Source: Bacteroidales bacterium | GTDB taxonomy: Bacteria > Bacteroidota > Bacteroidia > Bacteroidales > Dysgonomonadaceae | DNA: 7,035 nt | Reading direction: 5' to 3' | Assembly: GCA_012799155.1 (NCBI GenBank) | Contig: JAAZLV010000055.1 | Coordinates: forward strand, 1 to 7,035 | Part shown: in pieces, positions 1-5,066 of the stretch | How positions within the stretch are numbered: position 1 is the first letter of the stretch | How the letters are laid out: the number at the start of each line of letters is the position of its first letter | Notes under the pieces: generated by a model | Told to the model about the DNA's origin: nothing | Databases searched by the model: none | Seen by the model: only the letters and a program-made list of their open reading frames with translations | Made by a program: the position numbers and the translations under genes

Positions 1-241
1 CGCCCAGTTTCTCTGCCAGTTCCTGCTGGAGGGAGTTCTCTACCGAATTGGAGTAGAAGCCGAGGTTTGCGACCTGTTGTTGCAACGCTTCAACGTATCG
101 GGGGTGTGAATGTCCTATTGAGATGACAGCATGACCACCGTATAAATCAAGGTATTCCGTGCCGTTTTTATCCCAGATACGGCATCCGTTTCCCTTTACC
201 GGTTCAATATCCCATAAGCTGTATACATCGAAAAGTCTCAT
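1..241 (-). CDS. argD: N-acetyl/N-succinyl-ornithine aminotransferase, N-terminal part (cut by window edge)
   Basis: The first 80 codons of a class-III PLP-dependent aminotransferase, starting at ATG 241-239 and running off the left edge. The enzyme converts N-acyl-glutamate semialdehyde plus glutamate to N-acyl-ornithine and 2-oxoglutarate in arginine synthesis, in the cytoplasm. My translation begins MRLFDVYSLWDIEPVKGNG and contains EYLDLYGGHAVISIGHSHP (residues 29-47), the N-terminal pattern of ArgD/class-III transaminases (YLDxxGGxAVxxxGHxHP). The PLP lysine and active-site core lie outside the window. It is the fourth gene of a leftward arginine operon, 113 bases after argC, and may be co-transcribed; I saw no convincing promoter of its own. 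In Bacteroides the intermediates are thought to be succinylated, so the acyl group is left open. Identity is firm from sequence and context. Confidence 0.93.
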   Translation of the reverse strand, partial: MRLFDVYSLWDIEPVKGNGCRIWDKNGTEYLDLYGGHAVISIGHSHPRYVEALQQQVANLGFYSNSVENSLQQELAEKLG

Positions 242-254
242 ATGCTGATTTGTT

Positions 255-286
255 GATTCGTTGATTCTCTGATTCGTTGATTCTCT
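255..286. repeat. 16-bp perfect tandem duplication between argC and argD
   Basis: The unit GATTCGTTGATTCTCT occurs twice head to tail (255-270 and 271-286), preceded by a degenerate partial copy (GATTTGTT, 247-254). Within the unit TTGATTC recurs, so the tract is a nested GATTC/TTGATT repeat. It lies just upstream of the argD start, in the transcribed spacer of the operon. No hairpin-forming complement was seen. Short A/T-rich tandem tracts like this can vary in copy number by slippage. Function is unknown. Confidence 0.9.
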
Positions 287-354
287 GAAACCTTGATTGA
301 AAGTTGTCCAATCCTCACATTCTCATAGCTTCACACCCAAATATCTGAATGTCC

Positions 355-1329
355 TTAAAATGCTGTTCCTTTTAGTTTCAGCCCGATTGTTTCATCCAGC
401 CCGAACATCAGGTTCATGTTCTGTACCGCCTGGCCGGAGGCGCCTTTCACCAGGTTGTCGATGATGGAGGTAATGTGGATGTATCCGTTGTGAAAATCTA
501 TGTGCAGCAGACCTTTGTTGCTGTTGACCACCTCTTTCAGGCTAATGCTCTTATCGGAAACAAAGACGAAAGGTGAAGAGGCATAGTATGCTTTGTATCG
601 TTCAATCATCTCCTTTTCTGACATCGTGCCCATCCATTTGGTGTAGACGCTGGCAAAGATGCCGCGGGTGAAATCGCCACGCATCGGCACAAAGTTGATC
701 TGCGGTAGATTGCTGTTCCCGGCTGCGATCAGTGTATTGCCGATCTCTTCAAGGTGCTGGTGCGTGAAAGGCTTGTACACCGACAGGTTGTTGTCACGAT
801 AGCTGAAATGGGTGGTTTCACCCGGTTTCTTGCCGGCACCGGTAGAGCCGGTAATGGCATGCACATGAATCTCCTCTTTCAGCAGGTTCTCAGCAGCCAG
901 GGGCAGGAGTGCCAGCATGATGGAGGTGGCAAAACATCCCGGGTTGGCCACTTGGTCTGCATTGCGGATCTTTTCCTTGTTCAGTTCACACAGTCCGAAA
1001 GTGAACTCCTTCCCTTCAAAAAAAGGCTCATTGCGAAAGTCGTTACCCAGATCGATGATCTTGCATCCCTGTGGTAGGGTGTTCATCGTAAGGAACTCAC
1101 GGGAGAGTCCGTGTCCCAGACAGAGGAAGATGACATCGGGATGATTGAATGTTCCGGTGAAGCAGAGGTCAGTTTCTCCCAGCAGATCCCGGTGCACCTC
1201 AGCCACAGGCATTCCTACAGAGGTGGTGCTGATTACTGATTCAATTTCTACCTGCGGGTGACGCAGCAGGATACGCAACAGCTCTCCTGCCGTGTATCCT
1301 GTTCCACCTGCTATGCTAACTTTGATCAT
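355..1329 (-). CDS. argC: N-acetyl(succinyl)-gamma-glutamyl-phosphate reductase
   Basis: A 324-residue cytoplasmic NADPH-dependent reductase that makes N-acyl-glutamate semialdehyde from N-acyl-glutamyl phosphate. The Rossmann nucleotide-binding loop is at the N-terminus (AGGTGYTAGELLR, residues 7-19). The catalytic cysteine is C132 in NPGCFAT. GSTGAGKKPG (161-170) forms the substrate/phosphate loop. The THQH segment (189-192) fits the active-site histidine region. The C-terminal KGASGQAVQNMNLM (about 293-306) is the family's NADP-binding end. Length is within the range for short-form ArgC proteins (about 310-345). The ATG overlaps the last 14 bases of argG, giving probable translational coupling. 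The preceding step, ArgB, is not encoded here. Whether the natural substrate is acetylated or succinylated cannot be read from the sequence. Confidence 0.97.
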   Translation of the reverse strand: MIKVSIAGGTGYTAGELLRILLRHPQVEIESVISTTSVGMPVAEVHRDLLGETDLCFTGTFNHPDVIFLCLGHGLSREFLTMNTLPQGCKIIDLGNDFRNEPFFEGKEFTFGLCELNKEKIRNADQVANPGCFATSIMLALLPLAAENLLKEEIHVHAITGSTGAGKKPGETTHFSYRDNNLSVYKPFTHQHLEEIGNTLIAAGNSNLPQINFVPMRGDFTRGIFASVYTKWMGTMSEKEMIERYKAYYASSPFVFVSDKSISLKEVVNSNKGLLHIDFHNGYIHITSIIDNLVKGASGQAVQNMNLMFGLDETIGLKLKGTAF

Positions 1330-2512
1330 GATCGTGGATGGTATAGTAAATTTTCAGCGGATTGGCAGTTACCCTGGTGAAGCCTACCACATCCTGTCCG
1401 GAGAATGATTTGTTCGATTCACCATACTCGCCGAAACGGGAACTCATCAGGTCATATTCGCTGGTGCAACCCAATATTGCAAAGTGGTATGGGCGCAACT
1501 CTACCTGCACCTCACCGGTCACAAAATGCTGGGTATCGTTGAGGAAGGTTTCGATGTTGCGCATCACAGGCTCCAGATATTGTGCCTCGTGCATCAGTTG
1601 TCCATACCAGTTGGAAAGTTGATCCTTCCAGTAGAGCTGCTGCTTGGTGAGCACATGCTTCTCCAGCAGGTGGTGTGCCTTCACGATGATCAGCGGAGCC
1701 GGTGCTTCAAAAGCCACCCGTCCCTTGGTGCCGATGATGGTGTCTCCGACATGCACGTCGCGACCGATGCCATATTTTGATGCTACTTTATGCAAATGGT
1801 GTATCAGTGCAACAGGGTTCATCTTTTGACCATTGAACGACACCGGTTCCCCTTTTTCAAAACCGATGGTGATGCGTTCCGATCCACTGGTAGTTACCTG
1901 TGAAGGAAAAGCCTCTTCAGGCAGCACGCCGGAAGATTTCAATGTCTCCACGCCTCCCACACTGGTGCCCCAGATACCCTGGTTGATTGAATATTTCGAT
2001 TTCTCCCATGAGAAATCATATCCTTTCTCCTTGAGGTAGTCAATCTCCTGCTGGCGCGACAGTGCCAGCTCGCGGATGGGTGCCATAATCTTCACTTCAG
2101 GTGCCAGCACTTCGAACACAAGGTCGAAACGCACTTGGTCGTTGCCGGCGCCGGTACTGCCATGGGCCACATATTGTGCACCTACCTTCTTTACATGATC
2201 CAGCACTGCCATTGCCTGAAAGAAACGTTCGGAGCTTACCGAGAGGGGATAGGTGTTATTTTTTAACACATTGCCGAATATCAGGTATTTGATTCCGCGG
2301 GCATAGTAATCATCTACGGCGTCGATGCAGGTGTGTGAGGCAGCACCCAGCGTGAGGGCACGCTCTTCGATCTGTTTCGCCTCTTCTGTAGAGAAGCCGC
2401 CCGTGTTTACAATCACTGTGTGCACCTCCAACCCTTTCTCATTCATCAGCCAGGGTACACAAAACGACGTATCAAGACCGCCGCTGAATGCCAAAACTAC
2501 TTTTTCCTTCAT
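1316..2512 (-). CDS. argG: Argininosuccinate synthase (divergent Bacteroidetes-type)
   Basis: A 398-residue ATP-dependent ligase that joins (acyl-)citrulline and aspartate to argininosuccinate with release of AMP and PPi. The N-terminal nucleotide-binding motif is AFSGGLDTS (8-16). HGSTGAGNDQVRFD (117-130) is the ATP/aspartate/citrulline loop. Compared from memory with human ASS1, citrulline contacts Y87, S92, R127, S180 and S189 correspond to Y88, S93, R128, S175 and S184. However, E270 and Y282 correspond to G256 and F268 in an ungapped block (GRDVHVGDTIIGTKGRVAFE, 250-269), and the usual KSR is KGR. The segment around 88-97 is also unlike the usual YLLGTSLARP. Length is normal for bacterial ArgG. 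Its ATG overlaps the TGA of the upstream acyltransferase (ATGA), and its end overlaps argC by 14 bases. The family is certain; the exact substrate may differ. Confidence 0.93.
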   Translation of the reverse strand: MKEKVVLAFSGGLDTSFCVPWLMNEKGLEVHTVIVNTGGFSTEEAKQIEERALTLGAASHTCIDAVDDYYARGIKYLIFGNVLKNNTYPLSVSSERFFQAMAVLDHVKKVGAQYVAHGSTGAGNDQVRFDLVFEVLAPEVKIMAPIRELALSRQQEIDYLKEKGYDFSWEKSKYSINQGIWGTSVGGVETLKSSGVLPEEAFPSQVTTSGSERITIGFEKGEPVSFNGQKMNPVALIHHLHKVASKYGIGRDVHVGDTIIGTKGRVAFEAPAPLIIVKAHHLLEKHVLTKQQLYWKDQLSNWYGQLMHEAQYLEPVMRNIETFLNDTQHFVTGEVQVELRPYHFAILGCTSEYDLMSSRFGEYGESNKSFSGQDVVGFTRVTANPLKIYYTIHDHDQS

Positions 2513-3126
2513 TTCTTAAACATTTTATTAGTTTTCCTCGTCTTTATTACCGGTTTCACCACTTTTTTTGCAAATGGGCTCGCCTCCTGTACGGGTTTCG
2601 CCTTGGGATCAAAAAGTAAACCCGTACAAAGGCACATCTTATGGTTGTTACGCTGTAAAATATCATAATTGCGGCATCCCTGACAACCCTTCCAGAACTC
2701 CGTATCGTCGGTCAGTTCGGAAAAGGTGACTGGCTTGAATCCCAACTCGGTATTCATCTTCATCACTGCCAGACCGGTGGTGATGCTGAAGATCTTCGCA
2801 TTGGGGTATAGCTTGCGCGAGAGATCGAAGATCTTTCGTTTGATCTTTTTTGCCAGCCCCTGGTTACGGTAGTCGGGATGAACCACCAGTCCCGAGTTGG
2901 CAACGAATCGCTGGTGACTGAAAGTCTCGATATAGGCAAATCCCACAAGGCGTTCACCGTCAAGGGCGATCACTGCCTTTCCGGCATCAATTTTTTCTGC
3001 CACATATTCAGCGCTGCGTCGGGCAATACCAGTGCCACGGGCTTGTGCCGATTCATATATCAGGTCGCAGATCTCCTGCGCGTACCCTATGTAGCTGCTG
3101 TTGGCTATATGAATTTCTACATTCAT
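2509..3126 (-). CDS. GNAT acyltransferase with Cys cluster; probable N-acyl(succinyl)glutamate synthase of arginine synthesis
   Basis: A 205-residue GNAT-fold protein and the first gene of the arginine operon. The acyl-CoA pyrophosphate loop lies at VVHPDYRNQGLAKKIKRK (81-98), with RNQGLA matching the Q/RxxGxA signature. Strand IALDGERLVGFAYIE (53-67) precedes it, as in the GNAT fold. Unusual for GNATs is a C-terminal extension with four cysteines, C148xxC151 and C165xC167, which could hold a metal. A Lys-rich tail follows (about 187-205). No canonical ArgA or ArgJ gene is in the window. As I recall, the Bacteroides homologue (BT3761) was linked genetically to arginine synthesis as an N-acylglutamate synthase. 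First position and a 4-base overlap (ATGA) with argG support that role here, but it is inferred. The ATG at 3126 is chosen because the frame upstream has no ATG, GTG or TTG before a stop. Confidence 0.85.
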   Translation of the reverse strand: MNVEIHIANSSYIGYAQEICDLIYESAQARGTGIARRSAEYVAEKIDAGKAVIALDGERLVGFAYIETFSHQRFVANSGLVVHPDYRNQGLAKKIKRKIFDLSRKLYPNAKIFSITTGLAVMKMNTELGFKPVTFSELTDDTEFWKGCQGCRNYDILQRNNHKMCLCTGLLFDPKAKPVQEASPFAKKVVKPVIKTRKTNKMFKK

Positions 3127-3143
3127 CCTAAAACAAAAAAAAA

Positions 3144-3230
3144 TTAAATGGTTGTTGATTGACGCCGATAGACCGACGTATAAAGCGGGAGGTTTACAGG
3201 TGTAGGTTTGCCTGTAATTATTAAAAGCAT
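3144..3230 (-). CDS. Possible 28-codon leader peptide of the arginine operon
   Basis: On the minus strand, downstream of the proposed leftward promoter, ATG 3230-3228 opens a frame that reads MLLIITGKPTPVNLPLYTSV followed by YRRQSTTI and TAA (3146-3144). It ends 17 bases before the acyltransferase start. Two adjacent Arg codons (CGG CGT) sit near its end, where a ribosome short of charged tRNA-Arg could stall. The only two Arg residues are these two, which is modest for an attenuator, and no Shine-Dalgarno is evident. It may be a chance frame; comparison across related genomes would decide. Confidence 0.25.
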   Translation of the reverse strand: MLLIITGKPTPVNLPLYTSVYRRQSTTI

Positions 3231-3236
3231 CGTCGG
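3173..3236 (-). promoter_or_regulatory. Possible structured leader RNA of the arginine operon
   Basis: Two nested complementary pairs are visible. TTACAGG (3194-3200) pairs with CCTGTAA (3211-3217) as a 7-bp stem with a 10-base loop. CCGACG (3173-3178) pairs with CGTCGG (3231-3236) outside it. In the leftward transcript the outer stem joins the bases just before the ATG of the possible leader peptide to the bases just before its tandem Arg codons. After it come a U-rich stretch (U9, G, U4; minus strand 3143-3130) and the acyltransferase start. No GC-rich hairpin abuts that U tract, so a classic terminator is not shown. Confidence 0.35.
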
Positions 3237-3285
3237 ACCAGATCGGTTGCTTTGCGGAAGTGTGTATGTGAATTTTGCATACTCA

Positions 3286-3314
3286 TTGGAAGGCAAAAGT
3301 AATCATTATATTTG
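3286..3314 (+). promoter_or_regulatory. Rightward promoter candidate P1 of the KamA-family gene
   Basis: TTGG (3286-3289) and TATATTTG (3307-3314) fit the Bacteroidetes -33/-7 elements with a spacing of 17 bases. Start would be near 3320, giving a leader of about 220 bases. The -7 box lies five bases from the leftward -7 box, so both promoters cannot be occupied at once. Confidence 0.4.
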
Positions 3315-3324
3315 TAAATTGCAC
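3294..3324 (-). promoter_or_regulatory. Leftward promoter candidate for the arginine operon
   Basis: On the minus strand TACTTTTG (3301-3294) matches the Bacteroidetes -7 box TAnnTTTG exactly. At the expected distance upstream (about 19 bases) lies only a weak -33 (GTGC, 3324-3321). Transcription would start near 3288 and give a leader of about 160 bases before the acyltransferase. The weak -33 may mean an activator is needed or that the real promoter is elsewhere. Confidence 0.45.
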
Positions 3325-3328
3325 TTAT

Positions 3329-3354
3329 TTCTGAAAGAAATCTTTTCTTCAGAA
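3329..3354. repeat. 26-bp imperfect palindrome, possible operator
   Basis: Arms TTCTGAA (3329-3335) and TTCAGAA (3348-3354) are exact inverted repeats. Including the inner bases, 10 of 12 positions are complementary around a TC centre (3341-3342). It lies upstream of the leftward -33 region and just after the P1 start point, where a regulator could affect either direction. The binding protein is unknown and it does not match the ArgR consensus well. Confidence 0.5.
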
Positions 3355-3392
3355 CTAAATTCAATCAATCTGTTCATTTTACGGCTCTATTC

Positions 3393-3414
3393 ATAATTAA
3401 TTATCATGATAATT
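3393..3414. promoter_or_regulatory. Overlapping exact palindromes; probable operator of the KamA-family gene
   Basis: AATTATCATGATAATT (3399-3414) is an exact 16-bp palindrome. ATAATTAATTAT (3393-3404) is an exact 12-bp palindrome overlapping it. The 16-mer covers the first two bases of the TTTG -33 element of the downstream rightward promoter, so a bound dimer would be expected to block it. The half-site is ATTATC/GATAAT, the hexamer known from Fur sites, but the arrangement differs from a Fur box. AT-rich DNA yields palindromes by chance more often, which tempers the call. Confidence 0.5.
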
Positions 3415-3444
3415 TGTCTTTTTGACAGGTTTTTATTATTTTTG
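3413..3444 (+). promoter_or_regulatory. Rightward promoter P2 of the KamA-family gene
   Basis: TTTG (3413-3416) and TATTTTTG (3437-3444) match the Bacteroidetes consensus TTTG-N(about 19)-TAnnTTTG with a 20-base spacer. Transcription would start near 3450, leaving a leader of about 90 bases before the ATG at 3540. This is the best promoter match in the window, and its -33 box overlaps the palindrome at 3399-3414. Confidence 0.6.
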
Positions 3445-3539
3445 TTTTTCTGAACTGCATTTCTATTCTTGCCTATCCTTTTCTGGCGCGATTTATATTC
3501 ATCTCCTGTGGTTCATCAACTAACTTAAAACGATTCAAT

Positions 3540-4871
3540 ATGGAAACGAGGAAATACAGGAATTTTATACTCCGAAACTTCAATGATCTGCCTCAGTTGC
3601 AACGACTCACTGAAGAGGAGCGAGAGGCTATAAGGGTAGTGGGGCAGGTCTTGCCTTTCAAGTCTAACAATTATGTGGTAGAGGAGCTGATTAACTGGGA
3701 TAACGTTCCCAACGATCCCATTTTCACGCTTACCTTTCCCCGCAAGGAGATGCTCTCCAAGAAACATTACGAACAGGTGAAGAAGCTGCTCGACAACAAT
3801 GATGAGGCGGGATTGAAGAAACGGGTATATGAAATTCGTCTCAAGCTGAACCCCAATCCTGCTGGGCAGGAGCATAACGTTCCCTCAATCGATGGTATCA
3901 AGTTGCATGGTATGCAACATAAGTATCGTGAAACGGTACTTTTCTTTCCCAGTCAGGGGCAAACCTGTCATGCCTATTGCACATTTTGTTTCCGTTGGCC
4001 ACAGTTCTCCGGTATGAACGAGTTGAAGTTTGCCATGAAGGAGGCAGACCTGTTGCATCGATATCTGAGGAAGCATACCAAGGTGTCAGATGTGCTCTTT
4101 ACCGGTGGTGATCCCCTTACCGCAAAAACAAACATCATGGCTGCCTATATAGAGCCTTTGTTGACAAAGGAATATGAGCATATCCGTACCATCCGAATCG
4201 GCACGAAAACTCTAGGTTATTGGCCCTATCGATTCCTTACCGACAAGGATGCCGACGATTTGCTGCAACTCTTCGAGAAGGTGACCAAGGCAGGTAAACA
4301 CCTTGCCTTTCAGGCTCATTTCAATCATCCAGTGGAGCTGTCTACCGATGCTGTAAAGCAGGCGATTGATCGAATCCGCAATACAGGTGCACAAATCAGG
4401 ACACAATCGCCTTTGCTGCGTCACATAAACGATGATCCTCAGTTGTGGTCAACGATGTGGAGAGAACAGGTTAACCTCGGTGTAATCCCATACTATATGT
4501 TTGTGGCACGTGATACCGGCTCAAAAGCGTTCTTTGATGTGCCACTGGAGAAGGCCTGGAATATCTTCCGAAAGGCTTATCGCAACGTGAGCGGTGTGGC
4601 ACGAACGGTACGGGGACCGAGCATGAGTGCCAATCCCGGTAAAATTCAAATATTGGGTGTCACTGAGGTGCAAGGTGAAAAGGTATTTGTATTGCGTTTC
4701 ATTCAGTGTCGCAACCCAAATCTGGTAGATATTCCATTTTTTGCAAAATATGATAAGAAGGCGACCTGGTTTGATGAGTTGGTGCCTGCATTCGGTGAAG
4801 ATCACTTTTTCTTTCAAAAGGATAACTTGCTGGGCCGTCATGGTAAGGACACTGATTTTATATGGGAGTAG
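3540..4871 (+). CDS. KamA-superfamily radical-SAM protein (lysine 2,3-aminomutase-like), substrate unknown
   Basis: A 443-residue protein of the PLP-dependent radical-SAM aminomutase superfamily, which moves amino groups from the alpha to the beta carbon. The [4Fe-4S]/SAM motif is C143xxxC147xxC150. R152 sits where clostridial KAM has Arg134, which binds the substrate carboxylate. TGGDPL (188-193) is the SAM-binding GGD loop. NPGK (365-368) puts K368 where the PLP-binding lysine is expected (Lys337 in KAM). LLRHIND gives D298, matching KAM Asp293, but the position of Asp330 (seven before the lysine) is S361, so lysine binding as in KAM is doubtful. The residues after the cluster (FRWPQF) differ from the classical TRRRF. 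It is longer than EpmB and slightly longer than KAM. No kamDE, EF-P or lysine-fermentation genes adjoin it. It is monocistronic by context, and the start follows an A-rich region without a Shine-Dalgarno. Confidence 0.85.
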   Translation: METRKYRNFILRNFNDLPQLQRLTEEEREAIRVVGQVLPFKSNNYVVEELINWDNVPNDPIFTLTFPRKEMLSKKHYEQVKKLLDNNDEAGLKKRVYEIRLKLNPNPAGQEHNVPSIDGIKLHGMQHKYRETVLFFPSQGQTCHAYCTFCFRWPQFSGMNELKFAMKEADLLHRYLRKHTKVSDVLFTGGDPLTAKTNIMAAYIEPLLTKEYEHIRTIRIGTKTLGYWPYRFLTDKDADDLLQLFEKVTKAGKHLAFQAHFNHPVELSTDAVKQAIDRIRNTGAQIRTQSPLLRHINDDPQLWSTMWREQVNLGVIPYYMFVARDTGSKAFFDVPLEKAWNIFRKAYRNVSGVARTVRGPSMSANPGKIQILGVTEVQGEKVFVLRFIQCRNPNLVDIPFFAKYDKKATWFDELVPAFGEDHFFFQKDNLLGRHGKDTDFIWE

Positions 4872-4872
4872 A

Positions 4873-4897
4873 CTGAGAGATGGCAGCCACTTTTCAG
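4873..4897 (+). terminator. Hairpin directly after the KamA-family gene, weak terminator candidate
   Basis: Starting one base after the stop, CTGAGAGATGG pairs with CCACTTTTCAG around a CAG loop. Ten of eleven positions pair when two G-U pairs are allowed. The following bases (ATTTATC) are only moderately U-rich, so termination would be inefficient or need a factor. Confidence 0.35.
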
Positions 4898-4982
4898 ATT
4901 TATCAACAAAATATCGAACCTTTTCATTAATTAACACAGTATTAATTGAATTATTGCTTATTTTGCCCTCCATAAAAGGCCC

Positions 4983-5011
4983 TTTGGGAAATACCGGGTT
5001 TCATTTATTTG
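4983..5011 (+). promoter_or_regulatory. Promoter candidate for parA
   Basis: TTTG (4983-4986) is followed after 17 bases by TTTATTTG (5004-5011), which matches TAnnTTTG except at the second base. A start near 5017 would give a leader of about 50 bases. This is the best pair I found in the 195 bases before parA, and it is imperfect. Confidence 0.35.
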
Positions 5012-5022
5012 GTATTCCTTCT

Positions 5023-5042
5023 CTTTTCTAAATTGAGAAAAG
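5023..5042. repeat. 7-bp inverted repeat in the parA leader
   Basis: CTTTTCT (5023-5029) and AGAAAAG (5036-5042) are exact inverted repeats around a six-base AT-rich spacer, 24 bases before the parA start. It could be a protein-binding site for autoregulation or a weak RNA hairpin; it carries no U-tract and is not a terminator. Confidence 0.45.
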
Positions 5043-5066
5043 TTAAATGGCTGTAAATTAGGATAT

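Larger units (their letters stand above)
3127..3539. other. 413-base divergent intergenic region between the arginine operon and the KamA-family gene
   Basis: This is the only stretch over 300 bases without a confident gene. From left to right it holds: a T-rich tract on the minus strand just before the acyltransferase start (3130-3143), a possible leader reading frame (3144-3230) with stems, facing leftward and rightward -7 boxes (3294-3314), a 26-bp imperfect palindrome (3329-3354), overlapping AT-rich palindromes (3393-3414), and a good rightward promoter (3413-3444). I see no tRNA or known riboswitch. A 62-codon plus-strand open frame at 3208-3396 has no recognisable content and is treated as chance. 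Confidence 0.8.

Noticed and set aside
247..288. CRISPR-like repeats
   Set aside because: The units are contiguous with no spacers and are only 16 bp long.
2763..2963. 66-codon minus-strand frame within the acyltransferase gene
   Set aside because: It is a shadow in another frame of a gene with clear GNAT motifs.
3269..3285. ARG box for ArgR near the leftward start (TGAAT half)
   Set aside because: Only one half-site is present; the expected ATTCA partner is missing and there is no second box in tandem.
3208..3396. 62-codon plus-strand open frame in the divergent region
   Set aside because: It spans the promoters and palindromes, has no recognisable domain, and its composition (many I, S, L, N, F) is typical of translated AT-rich spacer.
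4521..4973. 150-codon minus-strand open frame
   Set aside because: It lies mostly antisense to the clearly coding KamA-family gene and has no family resemblance.
4977..4990. AAAGGCCCTTT as a terminator stem before parA
   Set aside because: The stem is five bases with a one-base loop and no U tract follows; it cannot fold as a hairpin.
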